From assembly GCA_023435225.1 (NCBI GenBank), contig JAEYRX010000059.1, positions 1 to 46,555 on the forward strand: a stretch of 46,555 bases of DNA, in the 5' to 3' direction. Below, one piece after another: positions 1-9,004 of the stretch. The notes under the pieces were generated by a model that was not told where the DNA came from, searched no databases, and was given only the letters and a program-made list of their open reading frames with translations. Within the stretch, counting starts at the first letter, position 1. Each line of letters begins with the position of its first letter. A program made the translations under genes and the position numbers. The DNA comes from Bacillota bacterium (GTDB taxonomy: Bacteria; Bacillota; UBA4882; UBA8346).

Positions 1-239
1 ATTGTACATCTAACCATCTATCATTTCATCAGGGAAATGACGGACTATATTTACGATATTAATTTGTCAAAGATCTAGGTCTCTAATATATCAAGCTTTT
101 TGCCACCGCGAAGCGGTTTTGTTCAACTATTGCGTTAATGACTTATGTCAGATATAATTCCAATCTTATTAAATATATGATATATTTCGTTTATGCAATA
201 TATTAATTCATATAGCTGAAATATTACGTTTAAGCGACA

Positions 240-1340
240 TTAAGTAGATTGATCACTAATAAAACGATCTAGTGGGCTCTGTATCGATGCAATATTCTTT
301 TTACTAACATGAGTATATATTTCCGTAGTTTTAGGACTGGCGTGCCCTAATAATTCTTGAATATACCGCAAGTCGGTGCCTCCTTCCAATAAATGCGTGG
401 CAAAAGAATGCCTTAATGTATGAATTGAAACACTTTTAATAATAGCAGTCTTATCCAATGTTGTATCGAAAATGTGTTGCGCTGTTCGTTCGACAATATG
501 TTTGTTAGGGTTAGCGCCCGGGAATAACCAATAGTCAGGTCGATATTCTTTGATATAAACTTTTAAAAATTTCTCCGCTATTTGTGATAAAATTGTATAT
601 CGGTCTTTTCGCCCCTTGGCATTGTGAATATGAATCAATTTTCTTTCATAATCAATATCTTCAAGTCTCAAACTGACAACTTCACTTACTCTAAGTCCGG
701 CTGAATAAATTAAAATTAATATCATTCGGTGTTTTAAATTTGTTATATGTCTAAAAATGTCCATAATTTCAGATTGAGTTAAAACTTCAGGTAAATGACG
801 TTCTCTTTTTGGTCTAGGGATATCACTAATTACATCGGGATTATTAAATACTGTTTTATATAAAAACCTCAAAGCGCTAATAGTTTGATCAACATATTCA
901 TGAGATAGAGATTGATTGTCAATTAATTGTAAAAGATATTCTTTGATATCGGTTTCATTCATCTCTTGAGGATTTTTAGGACAATATTGTAAAAAGCGGC
1001 GGATATTGCTTCCATAAGCTTTACGTGTTTTAATACTATATCCTTTGATGGTTAATTCTTTATCAATTCCGCTAAGGATTCGAGAATTTCGAGTTTCATT
1101 GTTTAGAAATAGCTCTAAATCAATTTTAGAAATAAGTTCTTTATCTATAAAAATTAATTCTTTCTCAAAGATTTGAAATAAATGGCTAATTATTATTTCA
1201 GTATTCGGTAAAGTCCAATATTTTCCTTCAAAATTCCAATTACGCCCTTCAATTTTTTTGATTTTCTCAACAAATTCCGTTTTATACTCAAATTTCACCC
1301 CAATCTGTTTTTTATTTTCCATTTCAATTAATACTGTCAT
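240..1340 (-). CDS. Tyrosine recombinase/integrase with HARP-like N-terminal domain
   Basis: Site-specific recombinase of the XerC/XerD-integrase family, which cuts and rejoins DNA through a tyrosine. Counted from the ATG at 1340, the catalytic residues are visible: R217 (GLRVSEV), K242 (NAKGRKDR), H307 and R310 (HTLRHSF), H333 (LLGHASP) and Y342 (TEIYTHV). Residues of about 95-165 form the usual SAM-like core-binding domain. The first 60 residues contain GRNWNFEGKYWTLP, resembling the HARP-like segment sometimes found before integrase domains. The integron-specific insertion between the K and H-x-x-R boxes is absent. I prefer the ATG at 1340 because GGTGAT lies 6-8 nt before it; an ATG at 1358 has no ribosome-binding site. 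The gene is more AT-rich than its neighbours and stands alone, which suggests acquisition, but no att site or cargo is visible. Confidence 0.9.
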   Translation of the reverse strand: MTVLIEMENKKQIGVKFEYKTEFVEKIKKIEGRNWNFEGKYWTLPNTEIIISHLFQIFEKELIFIDKELISKIDLELFLNNETRNSRILSGIDKELTIKGYSIKTRKAYGSNIRRFLQYCPKNPQEMNETDIKEYLLQLIDNQSLSHEYVDQTISALRFLYKTVFNNPDVISDIPRPKRERHLPEVLTQSEIMDIFRHITNLKHRMILILIYSAGLRVSEVVSLRLEDIDYERKLIHIHNAKGRKDRYTILSQIAEKFLKVYIKEYRPDYWLFPGANPNKHIVERTAQHIFDTTLDKTAIIKSVSIHTLRHSFATHLLEGGTDLRYIQELLGHASPKTTEIYTHVSKKNIASIQSPLDRFISDQST

Positions 1341-1463
1341 GTCGATATCACCAATCATTTTAAAATTAGCAAAAAAATTATTTCCTACTAATAATTGTAA
1401 ACAAACATATATTCGATGTCAATAATTTCCTTGAAAAATTTTCAATAATATTGCATATTACAT

Positions 1464-1492
1464 AAAAAAAGACCGCTTATTCAGCGATCTTT
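1464..1492 (-). terminator. Rho-independent terminator of the second hydrogenase operon
   Basis: Read on the minus strand, AGATCGCT-GAATA-AGCGGTCT forms a stem (one G-T pair) followed by seven Ts. It lies about 35 bp behind the stop of the hydA-like gene ending at 1526 and is oriented to end that transcript before the integrase. Confidence 0.75.
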
Positions 1493-1525
1493 AACTATAA
1501 TTGTTAATTGTCAATTGTTAATTTA

Positions 1526-3265
1526 TTAATTGCCCTTCTGGTATTTCCCCCGCTTGGTATAATGGGTATGCAATAATTCATGCGACTTATGGCCCAGCGG
1601 TTTCTCCAGGTATTCTTTATAAAGTTCATTAACGGCCGGATTTTCATGGGATTTCCGGACCGGCATTCCTTTATCCTCTTCATAAATAGCCTTGATCCGG
1701 GCCAATCTGGTCTCCAGATTGGTTGGGAACGGCTGACCGCCGCCGCCGATACAACCGCCGGGGCAGCACATAACTTCGATAAATTGATAGTCGGCTGTAC
1801 CGTCTTTGATTTTATCCATTAGTTGTTTGGCATTGGAGAGGCCGTGAGCCACAGCTACTTTGACTTTAGTTCCGTCTAGGTCTACTGTAGCTTCCTTGAC
1901 GCCTTCGATACCACGGACATCTTCAAAGTCGACTTTCGGTAGTTCTTTGTTGGTTACTACTTCATAAACAGTACGGAGAGCCGCTTCCATAACACCGCCG
2001 CTGGCGCCGAAGATAACTCCGGCTCCGGTGGAGATACCCAATGGTTCGTCGAATTTCTCTTCCGGCAAGTTTTCAAAGTTAATTCCACTCTCCCGGAACA
2101 TCCGGCCCAGTTCCCGGGTAGTCAATACCAGATCGACATCCTGATAACCGCTGCTCGCCATCTCCGGACGTTGGCATTCATATTTTTTAGCAGTACATGG
2201 CATTATCGAAACCATGTAAATCTTTTCCGGCGGGATATTCATCTTTTGGGCGTAATAAGTCTTAACCAAAGCTCCGAACATCTGCTGGGGCGACTTACAG
2301 GTTGAGAGATGGTCCAGGAGTTCCGGATAAAAATGTTCGATATATTTGATCCAGCCTGGGCTACAGGAAGTGATCATCGGTAACTGACCGTTTCCGTTAA
2401 TCCTTTGCAGGAGTTCGTTACCTTCTTCCATAATAGTGAGGTCGGCTGAAAAGTCGGTATCAAATATTTTGGCAAAACCAAGTCTTCTTAAAGCCGCTAC
2501 CATTTTTCCTGTTACCAAACTACCGGGATCCAAACCCATTTCTTCACCGATAGCAACCCGGATCGCCGGAGCGGTTTGAACAACCACATGAAGATCGGGG
2601 TTGCCCAAAGCATCCCAAGCTTTTTGGGTGTCGTCAACTTCATAAATTGCGCCGACCGGACAAGCGTGGATGCATTGACCGCAAAGTGTACAAGCAACAT
2701 TACTCAAATCATTGCCGCCTGCTGGGGCAATAACGGTTTTATCGCCGCGGTTTATAGCCGATAAAGCCGAAACCCCTTGAACTTTTTGACAGACCGCTAC
2801 GCAGCGACGGCATAATATACATTTTGACGGGTCACGGATGATCGAAACACTGGAGTCGTCGATTGGCAGCTTTGGTTTCTCAGGAGTTCCAAAACGTTGT
2901 GACCTAATTCCTAATCTTTCGGTTAATGATTGTAATTCACAATGCTGGTTCCGGATACAGTTTAAACAATCCTGCGGATGATTTGATAAAAGTAATTCCA
3001 AGTTCAAACGGCGGGATTCCCTGACTGCCGGTGTATTGGTTTTAATTACCATTCCTTCAGCCACCGGTTGTGAGCAAGCGGTTTGTAAGGACCTGGCCCC
3101 GGCTACTTCCACCAGGCAGAGACGACACATTGCCTTGGTGTCAAGATCCGGATGGTAACAAAGAGTAGGAATATCAATACCTGCTTGTTTTGCTGCTTGC
3201 AATATGGTTGTCCCGGCCGGAACTTCAACAGTCTGACCGTCTATTGTTAATTTAATTAAGTCCAT
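1526..3265 (-). CDS. [FeFe]-hydrogenase catalytic subunit (HndD/HydA type), copy 2
   Basis: Reversible H2 production or uptake at an H-cluster, probably cytoplasmic. Domains in order: plant-type [2Fe-2S] (C36, C47, C50, C64), His/Cys [4Fe-4S] (H96, C100, C103, C109), two ferredoxin-type [4Fe-4S] clusters (C149-C159 and C192-C202), then the H-cluster domain with TSCSPGW (C301), MPCTAKK (C357) and MCCPGGC (C501, C505). The first H-cluster motif has Ser where monomeric enzymes have TSCCP, as in several multisubunit electron-bifurcating or NAD(P)-linked enzymes. The start is the ATG at 3265, with AAAGGA 8 nt upstream; the ATG at 3274 overlaps that ribosome-binding site. It follows the HndB-like gene (3380-3742), so the pair is probably one operon. 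No NuoF-like partner lies in this operon, so it may share the flavoprotein of the other operon. About 580 residues is normal for the family. Confidence 0.95.
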   Translation of the reverse strand: MDLIKLTIDGQTVEVPAGTTILQAAKQAGIDIPTLCYHPDLDTKAMCRLCLVEVAGARSLQTACSQPVAEGMVIKTNTPAVRESRRLNLELLLSNHPQDCLNCIRNQHCELQSLTERLGIRSQRFGTPEKPKLPIDDSSVSIIRDPSKCILCRRCVAVCQKVQGVSALSAINRGDKTVIAPAGGNDLSNVACTLCGQCIHACPVGAIYEVDDTQKAWDALGNPDLHVVVQTAPAIRVAIGEEMGLDPGSLVTGKMVAALRRLGFAKIFDTDFSADLTIMEEGNELLQRINGNGQLPMITSCSPGWIKYIEHFYPELLDHLSTCKSPQQMFGALVKTYYAQKMNIPPEKIYMVSIMPCTAKKYECQRPEMASSGYQDVDLVLTTRELGRMFRESGINFENLPEEKFDEPLGISTGAGVIFGASGGVMEAALRTVYEVVTNKELPKVDFEDVRGIEGVKEATVDLDGTKVKVAVAHGLSNAKQLMDKIKDGTADYQFIEVMCCPGGCIGGGGQPFPTNLETRLARIKAIYEEDKGMPVRKSHENPAVNELYKEYLEKPLGHKSHELLHTHYTKRGKYQKGN

Positions 3266-3284
3266 TAATTTCATCCTTTCTAAC

Positions 3285-3318
3285 TAGTTGACAGTTGATA
3301 ATTGATAGTTGACAGTTA
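3285..3318. repeat. Short tandem repeat, GTTGACAGTTGATAATTG type
   Basis: Degenerate 7-bp units of the form (A/C)AGTTGA/TAGTTGA. The same family occurs at 17638-17782 and, diverged, around 1494-1532, 4068-4105 and 24157-24203, always outside genes. Confidence 0.6.
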
Positions 3319-3379
3319 CAATAAATCAAATCATTGATTAACTTAGGATTATTAATTGAGAACTCTATACTGTACACTG

Positions 3380-3742
3380 TCAGCTGCTCGAAATAACCCA
3401 CTCATTTACCACATTGCCGTTAGCAATATGATTAGCAACAATTTGGCGGGCCCGGTCTGTGGTTACTTTTCCGTAAGTAACTTTATTTTGACCGGGAATA
3501 TATACTTCAACCAGTGGTTCCTGCTCGCAGAGTCCGATACAACCTGTTTGAGTAATAGTAACATTATTGATGTTCCGTTTTCCCAATTCGTCAAGGAAAG
3601 CAGTCATAGTCTCTCTGGCGCCGGCGGCAATACCACAAGTGGCCATCCCAATTACTATTTTAATACCTTCCGTGGCTTCCCGGAGATTAGTCAGCATTTT
3701 AGCTTCTTCTCTTATCTTGGCCAACTCTTCGAGTGATTTCAC
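3380..3742 (-). CDS. HndB-like (2Fe-2S) ferredoxin subunit of hydrogenase
   Basis: Small thioredoxin-fold [2Fe-2S] protein resembling HndB, the electron-transfer subunit of NADP-reducing hydrogenases, and the C-terminal half of NuoE. Residues 1-25 are a charged helix. The cluster-region motifs are ATCGIAAGA (C36) and QTGCIGLCEQEP (C68, C72); only three cysteines are visible, so the fourth ligand is unclear. The start is a GTG at 3742 with AGGGGGAA 6 nt upstream. It is the first gene of the operon ending in the second hydrogenase, 114 bp from it. A strong promoter and a palindrome lie just upstream (3798-3868). The pairing with a HydA strongly suggests it passes electrons to or from that protein. 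Confidence 0.85.
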   Translation of the reverse strand: MKSLEELAKIREEAKMLTNLREATEGIKIVIGMATCGIAAGARETMTAFLDELGKRNINNVTITQTGCIGLCEQEPLVEVYIPGQNKVTYGKVTTDRARQIVANHIANGNVVNEWVISSS

Positions 3743-3797
3743 GCTAATTCCCCCTGGTTTGAATTTGTTCCGTTTTTCACAAAGTTAGCATAAAAAT

Positions 3798-3814
3798 TGA
3801 GGACCACGTCCTCA
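3798..3814. promoter_or_regulatory. Palindromic operator candidate, hydrogenase operon 2
   Basis: Perfect inverted repeat TGAGGAC-CAC-GTCCTCA, about 17-33 nt downstream of the expected transcription start of the promoter at 3839-3868 and 55 bp before the GTG start. The same core, AGGAC-N3-GTCCT, recurs in the leader of the other hydrogenase operon (9809-9823). Position fits a repressor site; the regulator is unknown. Confidence 0.6.
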
Positions 3815-3838
3815 TTTTAATTATAATAAATCATTAAT

Positions 3839-3868
3839 ATTATAGTGGATAATATCCTATCATGTCAA
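3839..3868 (-). promoter_or_regulatory. Sigma-A-type promoter of the hndB-hydA2 operon
   Basis: On the minus strand, TTGACA (3868-3863) and TATAAT (3844-3839) are separated by 18 bp, both perfect consensus hexamers. The predicted start is near 3831, giving a leader of about 90 nt that contains the palindrome at 3798-3814. A second TATAAT lies at 3825-3820 without a good -35 box. Confidence 0.75.
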
Positions 3869-3960
3869 CTCTTACAATAAAGCAACATTGCCTATTTACG
3901 GGCTACTCCGGTGTTCATCCTGTTTTAACATTTAATTCACCATATCGTAAGAAAAAAACA

Positions 3961-4029
3961 GCTAAAAATTGCTCCTGGTTTTTTGAATAACTCATAAATT
4001 AGAAGTGCTGGTAGGAGGTTATTTTTAGC
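3961..4029. repeat. Isolated inverted repeat between the two hydrogenase operons
   Basis: GCTAAAAATTGCTCCT at the left pairs imperfectly with AGGAGGTTATTTTTAGC at the right around a loop of about 36 bp. It lies in the 360-bp gap between the hydA stop at 4103 and the promoter of the next operon. No second copy was found. It could be a small mobile hairpin or contribute to transcript ending; there is no clean T-tract. Confidence 0.45.
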
Positions 4030-4102
4030 AATCCAAATGATAAAAAGTTACATTTCTTGTTAATTATAGAACTGTAAATTATGAGCTTTAAACTATAAAC
4101 TA

Positions 4103-5872
4103 TTAATAAATATTTCGCTTGGTGTAATGGGTATGCAATAACTCATGCGACTTATGTCCTAATGGTTCTTTTAAGAATTCTTCATATAATTTGGTTATGA
4201 AAGGATTTTGATGGGATTTACGTAGTTCTTTCCCCTCATCCTCTTTATAGATTGCTTCCAACCTCTTTTTACGTATTGAATTATTGGTTGGCCGTGGTTG
4301 ACCTCCTCCGCTAATGCAGCCGCCCGGGCATCCCATTACTTCAATAAAATGGTACGGAGATTCACCGGCTGCCACTTGATCCATTAGTTTTTTGGCGCCG
4401 GACAATCCGCTGGTTACAGCCACTTTTACAGTAATCCCCTTTAAAAATTGATATTCCGGTAACGGATTCTCAATTAAAACCTCTGCTGTTTTGATCTGGG
4501 TTAAACCGACGATTGGATTTACATGAAGTTTGTCAAAGGGTAGTTCCCGGCCGGTAATCAACTCATAAACCGTTCTCAAAGCCGCTTCCATTACACCGCC
4601 GGTAACCCCGAAAATATCGGCGGCCCCGGTAGATAACCCTAATGGGTTATCAAATTGGCTATCTTCCAAAGCTGGAAAATCAATTCCGGCATCTTTGATC
4701 ATCCGGGCTAATTCCCTGGTAGTCAAAACAGCGTCTACATTTGGAACACCGTTATTTTGCATCTCCGGCCGGACTATCTCAAATTTCTTAGCTGTACACG
4801 GCATAACCGAAACAACGAAGATATCTTTGGGATCAACTCCGATTTTTTCGGCATAAAACGATTTAGCCAAAGCCCCTAACATGGTATGAGGTGATTTGCA
4901 GGTCGATAAATGATCCAGCTTTTCCGGGAAAGTATGCTCGACGTATTTGATCCAACCCGGACTACAACTGGTTATCATCGGCAAAGTGGCCGATTCACCG
5001 GTGAAAGTATTTTTAAGTCTTTGCAATAATTCACTACCTTCTTCAATAATGGTCAGATCGGCGGTGAAATTAGTATCAAAAACATCGTCGAAACCCATTT
5101 CTCGTAAAGCGGAAGCCATTTTTCCGGTAACCAGAGTTCCCGGAGGAAAACCGAATTCCTCACCTAAAGCAGCTCGGATAGCCGGCGCAGTTTGGATTAT
5201 TACCCGTTTCGATTTATCAAACAAAGCATTCCAAACCGCTTGGGTAGAATCTTTCTCCTGAAGGGCGCCAACCGGGCAAACAGTTGTACATTGACCACAA
5301 TAGGCACAGTTTACCGAATTCAAAGGCAAATCTTCCGGCGGGCCAATGACGGTTTTAAACCCGCGCCGCTGGGCATTCAATACTCCGACGCCCTGGATTT
5401 GATTACAAACGGTAATGCAACGGCGGCAAAGAATACATTTGGACATATCACGGGAAATAGAGGGAGAATCATCGTCAAGGATTGATTTTGATTTCTCGCC
5501 TTCAAACCTATAATCGTTAATCTGAATCAACTCGCCTAATTTCTGTAATTCGCAATTTTGATTCCGGGCACAGCTTAAGCAATCTTTCCGGTGATCGGAG
5601 AGCATTAATTCGTAAAGAACTTTTCGGGCTTTCTTCACTTTTTCGGAATTGGTATAAACCACCATACCATCTTTGGCTTCAACCATACATGAAGCTTGTA
5701 GGGTTTTCGCTCCCTGCACCTCAACAACACATATCCGGCAGGAACCAATTTGATGAACATTTTCCAGGTAGCAAAAGTGAGGGATCAAGATATTATTGTT
5801 CTTGGCTGCTTCAAAGATAGTCATTCCTTCTTCGGCAGTAACTTTTTTATTATTAATAGTAAGATTAATCAT
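4103..5872 (-). CDS. hydA: [FeFe]-hydrogenase catalytic subunit HydA, copy 1
   Basis: Catalytic subunit of the multimeric hydrogenase encoded together with the NuoE-like and NuoF/NfnB-like genes upstream. Domain order matches copy 2: [2Fe-2S] (C34, C45, C48, C62), His-ligated [4Fe-4S] (H94, C98, C101, C107), two [4Fe-4S] (C146-C156, C189-C199), and the H-cluster domain with TSCSPGW (C303), MPCTAKK (C359) and MGCPGGC (C515, C519). The ATG at 5872 is chosen because GGAGGG, which lies in the last codons of the upstream gene, is 7 nt away; a TTG at 5878 is too close to it. The 2-bp gap implies coupled translation. The two copies are clearly paralogous, both ending in a PLGHKSHELLHTHYTKR-type tail. 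The stop lies at the edge of an AT-rich degenerate repeat. Confidence 0.95.
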   Translation of the reverse strand: MINLTINNKKVTAEEGMTIFEAAKNNNILIPHFCYLENVHQIGSCRICVVEVQGAKTLQASCMVEAKDGMVVYTNSEKVKKARKVLYELMLSDHRKDCLSCARNQNCELQKLGELIQINDYRFEGEKSKSILDDDSPSISRDMSKCILCRRCITVCNQIQGVGVLNAQRRGFKTVIGPPEDLPLNSVNCAYCGQCTTVCPVGALQEKDSTQAVWNALFDKSKRVIIQTAPAIRAALGEEFGFPPGTLVTGKMASALREMGFDDVFDTNFTADLTIIEEGSELLQRLKNTFTGESATLPMITSCSPGWIKYVEHTFPEKLDHLSTCKSPHTMLGALAKSFYAEKIGVDPKDIFVVSVMPCTAKKFEIVRPEMQNNGVPNVDAVLTTRELARMIKDAGIDFPALEDSQFDNPLGLSTGAADIFGVTGGVMEAALRTVYELITGRELPFDKLHVNPIVGLTQIKTAEVLIENPLPEYQFLKGITVKVAVTSGLSGAKKLMDQVAAGESPYHFIEVMGCPGGCISGGGQPRPTNNSIRKKRLEAIYKEDEGKELRKSHQNPFITKLYEEFLKEPLGHKSHELLHTHYTKRNIY

Positions 5873-5874
5873 AA

Positions 5875-8800
5875 TCAAGCCCTCCTATCGCATCGCAGGC
5901 AGCGCATTGATTCAGCAATAGCGTTTAATTTGTGGAAACCGACAGCCACTTCTTCAAAGTTATTCTTTCTGGTCTCCGGCTCGAGAAACTTCATTGGGAA
6001 TCGTTCATGTTCAATAATTTCCTTCTCGTCGGATGGTTTGGGGATTTCAATATCTTCACCGGTATTCAAGATGCCTTTACCACCCAAATACTTGTCAATA
6101 GCCTGAGCTGCTTTCTTACCATCGGCAATGGCGGTAATCGCTACATCCGAACCTCTGGCTACATCACCACCGGCAAAGACACCTTTAGTTTTGGTCATTA
6201 AAGTATCTTTATCGGTAATAAAGGTTCCCCATTTAGTTACTTCAACCTCGTCTTTGTCAATGAAAGGTAGATCCGAATATTGGCTGACCGCCGGAATTAC
6301 CATATCAGCTTCTATACGGAATTCAGAGCCCGGTATTTCTTGGGGTTTCCTCCGCCCACTAGAGTCAAACTCACTTAATTCCATTTTTATACATTCGATC
6401 TCCTTGACTTGACCATCCCCGAGGAACTTTAGCGGTGCAGCTAGATTAATAATTTCTACGCCTTCCTCAATAGCATCCCTGATTTCCCGGGGATCAGCCG
6501 GCATATCTTCTTCAAGCCGGCGATAAAGAATCTTTACTTCCTTAGCGCCAAGGCGTAAGGCTACTCGAGCAGCGTCAATAGCAGTATTACCTCCACCGAT
6601 AACTACTACTCTGTTTCCGATTTTAACTTCCTTACCGAGATTAACATCGCATAAAAACTCCAGTCCGTGATAAAGACCTTGCATATTTTCGCCAGAGATG
6701 CCTATCTTTCGGGAAAATTGAGTACCGGTAGCAATATATACGGCATCATAATCCTGACGTAATTGTTCAAAAGTTATATCCTTTCCAACTTCGGTATTTA
6801 AGTGAATTTTAACCCCAACTTGTTCGATTTGTTTAATTTCATGCTGAAGTACGTCTTTAGGTAACCGATATTCGGGGATACCGAAGGCCAATACTCCTCC
6901 GGCTACCGGTTTGGATTCATAAACATCGATATCATAACCTAAACGGGCCAGATAATATCCGCAAGTAAGACCGGATGGACCGGCGCCGATAATTGCCACA
7001 CTCTTGCCGCGTTTCGGAAATACTAGGTCCATATAAGGTTCTTCATTTTTTAGCACATAATCAGCTACATAACGTTTTAGATCGGCGATGGAAATTGGTT
7101 CATCCAACTGGGAGCGACGGCATTTACTTTCGCAGGGATGGGTACATACCCGACCGCAAACAGCGGGGAACGGATTTTCTTTGCGAACTAAATTGTAGGC
7201 ATCACGGATCCTTCCGGCAGCAATTAAGGCCACATAGCCGGGAACATTAACCCCAGCCGGACAAGCGTTCTGACAAGGTGAAATAAATAAATCAGCACAA
7301 ATTCCGGCTCGGCAATATTTATATTTAATATGCTCCTCAAATTCTTCCCGGAAATATTTAATCATACTTAAAACAGGGTTCGGAGCTGTTTGCCCCAGAC
7401 CGCAGATTGCAGTCTCCTTAATGATATTTCCTAGCTCTTCCAAAAGTTCAATATCACCTTCGCGTCCTTCCCCTTTGGTAATCCGCTCTAGGATCTCCAG
7501 CATCCTTTTAGTGCCTAAACGGCATGGAACACATTTACCACAAGATTCATCCTGGACGAACTCAAGGAAAAAACGGGCCATATCTACCATACAGGTATCT
7601 TCATCCATGGTGATTAAACCGCCGGAGCCCATGATTGCTCCAAGTTTAACCAGGGAATCATAATCAATAGGCGTATTTAAGTATTCCCGGGTAATACAAC
7701 CACCGGACGGACCACCGGTTTGAGCTGCTTTGAATTCTTTTTTCCTGGGTACTCCGCCGCCGATATTAAAAATAATCTCACCTAAGGTGACTCCCATCGG
7801 AACTTCCACAATTCCGGTATTGGAAATATCGCCCGCTAAAGCGAAAACCTTGGTTCCTTTACTGTTTTCAGTACCAAAACCGGCAAACCATTCTGCCCCA
7901 TTTAAAATAATCGGCGGAACATTGGCAAAAGTTTCGACGTTATTTATAATAGTAGGCATTTCAAACAATCCTTTTTGAAATGGAAAAGGGGGTTTCTGCC
8001 TGGGTTCGCCTCTTTCTCCTTCAATTGAGGCCATCAAAGCGGTTTCTTCACCACAAACAAATGCACCGGCCCCAATCCGGATCTCCAAATCAAAATTGAA
8101 TTGGCTGCCTAAAATATTATCACCTAATAAACCGGATTCCCGGGTTTTTTCAATAGCATAACTTAATCGTTCAACCGCTAATGGATATTCGGCCCGGACA
8201 TAAATATAACCTTTGGAGGCTCCAATAGCATAACCGGCAATCATCATTCCTTCAATTACCGAATGAGGATCACCTTCCAAAATACTCCGGTCCATAAAAG
8301 CACCGGGATCTCCTTCATCAGCGTTACAAACCAAGTATTTGGTTTGTCCGGCTGCTTTTAAACCGGCTTCCCATTTAATACCGGTGGGAAATCCGCCACC
8401 GCCGCGCCCCCTTAAACCGGACTTCTTCATTTGGTCAACAACATTCTCCGGTTTCATCTCTTTTAATGCTTTAGCAATAGCCTGATAACCGTCTTTAGAA
8501 ATATATTCTTCCAGAGAGGAGTAATCAATGGCTCCGCAATTGCGTAAGGCGATTTTTACCTGGTTTTGAAAATACGGGATATCTTTTAAATGAGAAATAT
8601 TTTTACCGGATTTACGATCAAAATAAGTATTATCGGTTTTGATTTTTCCGGATAATAAATGTGTATAAACAATTGAAGGAATATCAGTTGGTTTTAACTT
8701 AGTATACATAACTTCATCCGGCATAATGATCATTACCGGCCCTAAATCACAAGTACCAATACAACCCGTTTCGGTTAATAAAACCTGTTCGGTTAAGTTA

Positions 8801-8970
8801 CTGTCTTTAAGGGATTTCACTAAAGCTTCTTTTACGGTATGGCAGTTGGAAGAGATACAACCGGCGCCGGAGCAGACTAAGATACGATATTTATAGCGTC
8901 CGATATTTTGCAGATGTTTGTTTTTAATTTTAATCAAATCATCATTGGTGTTGATTCTTAATTGGCTCAA
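5875..8970 (-). CDS. NuoF/HydB-type flavoprotein fused to NfnB/GltD-type oxidoreductase
   Basis: A 1031-residue electron-transfer subunit. Residues 28-110 are a thioredoxin-like [2Fe-2S] domain (C33, C38, C70, C74). Residues 120-545 are the FMN- and NADH-binding NuoF/HydB core (GRGGGGFPTG at 187-196, NADEGDPG at 216-223) with the [4Fe-4S] motif SCGKCVPC (C477, C480, C483, plus C523). Residues 550-625 carry the cysteine-rich domain of glutamate synthase small subunit (C566, C570, C605, C609, C613, C617). Residues 655-1031 are a two-dinucleotide-binding oxidoreductase, with GAGPSG at 662-667 and GGGNTA at 792-797. Bifurcating HydB normally ends in two [4Fe-4S] domains; here an NfnB-like module replaces them, suggesting that NADH, NADPH, ferredoxin and H2 could be linked. 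Similar HydB/NfnB fusions are known from Sporomusa-type transhydrogenases. The start is a TTG with GAGGTG 8 nt upstream. Confidence 0.92.
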   Translation of the reverse strand: MSQLRINTNDDLIKIKNKHLQNIGRYKYRILVCSGAGCISSNCHTVKEALVKSLKDSNLTEQVLLTETGCIGTCDLGPVMIIMPDEVMYTKLKPTDIPSIVYTHLLSGKIKTDNTYFDRKSGKNISHLKDIPYFQNQVKIALRNCGAIDYSSLEEYISKDGYQAIAKALKEMKPENVVDQMKKSGLRGRGGGGFPTGIKWEAGLKAAGQTKYLVCNADEGDPGAFMDRSILEGDPHSVIEGMMIAGYAIGASKGYIYVRAEYPLAVERLSYAIEKTRESGLLGDNILGSQFNFDLEIRIGAGAFVCGEETALMASIEGERGEPRQKPPFPFQKGLFEMPTIINNVETFANVPPIILNGAEWFAGFGTENSKGTKVFALAGDISNTGIVEVPMGVTLGEIIFNIGGGVPRKKEFKAAQTGGPSGGCITREYLNTPIDYDSLVKLGAIMGSGGLITMDEDTCMVDMARFFLEFVQDESCGKCVPCRLGTKRMLEILERITKGEGREGDIELLEELGNIIKETAICGLGQTAPNPVLSMIKYFREEFEEHIKYKYCRAGICADLFISPCQNACPAGVNVPGYVALIAAGRIRDAYNLVRKENPFPAVCGRVCTHPCESKCRRSQLDEPISIADLKRYVADYVLKNEEPYMDLVFPKRGKSVAIIGAGPSGLTCGYYLARLGYDIDVYESKPVAGGVLAFGIPEYRLPKDVLQHEIKQIEQVGVKIHLNTEVGKDITFEQLRQDYDAVYIATGTQFSRKIGISGENMQGLYHGLEFLCDVNLGKEVKIGNRVVVIGGGNTAIDAARVALRLGAKEVKILYRRLEEDMPADPREIRDAIEEGVEIINLAAPLKFLGDGQVKEIECIKMELSEFDSSGRRKPQEIPGSEFRIEADMVIPAVSQYSDLPFIDKDEVEVTKWGTFITDKDTLMTKTKGVFAGGDVARGSDVAITAIADGKKAAQAIDKYLGGKGILNTGEDIEIPKPSDEKEIIEHERFPMKFLEPETRKNNFEEVAVGFHKLNAIAESMRCLRCDRRA

Positions 8971-9004
8971 GACGTTAACACCTCACTTTTGACTGATTGT
9001 AGTT

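Noticed and set aside
1..239. Possible integron attC or att sites beside the integrase, including ACCGC-GAA-GCGGT at about 108-120
   Set aside because: No GTTRRRY/RYYYAAC core pair in proper spacing, only one hairpin, and the recombinase lacks the IntI-specific insertion.
5192..5485. Plus-strand ORFs lying opposite hydA and the flavoprotein gene
   Set aside because: They mirror conserved minus-strand coding sequence and show no protein-family features.
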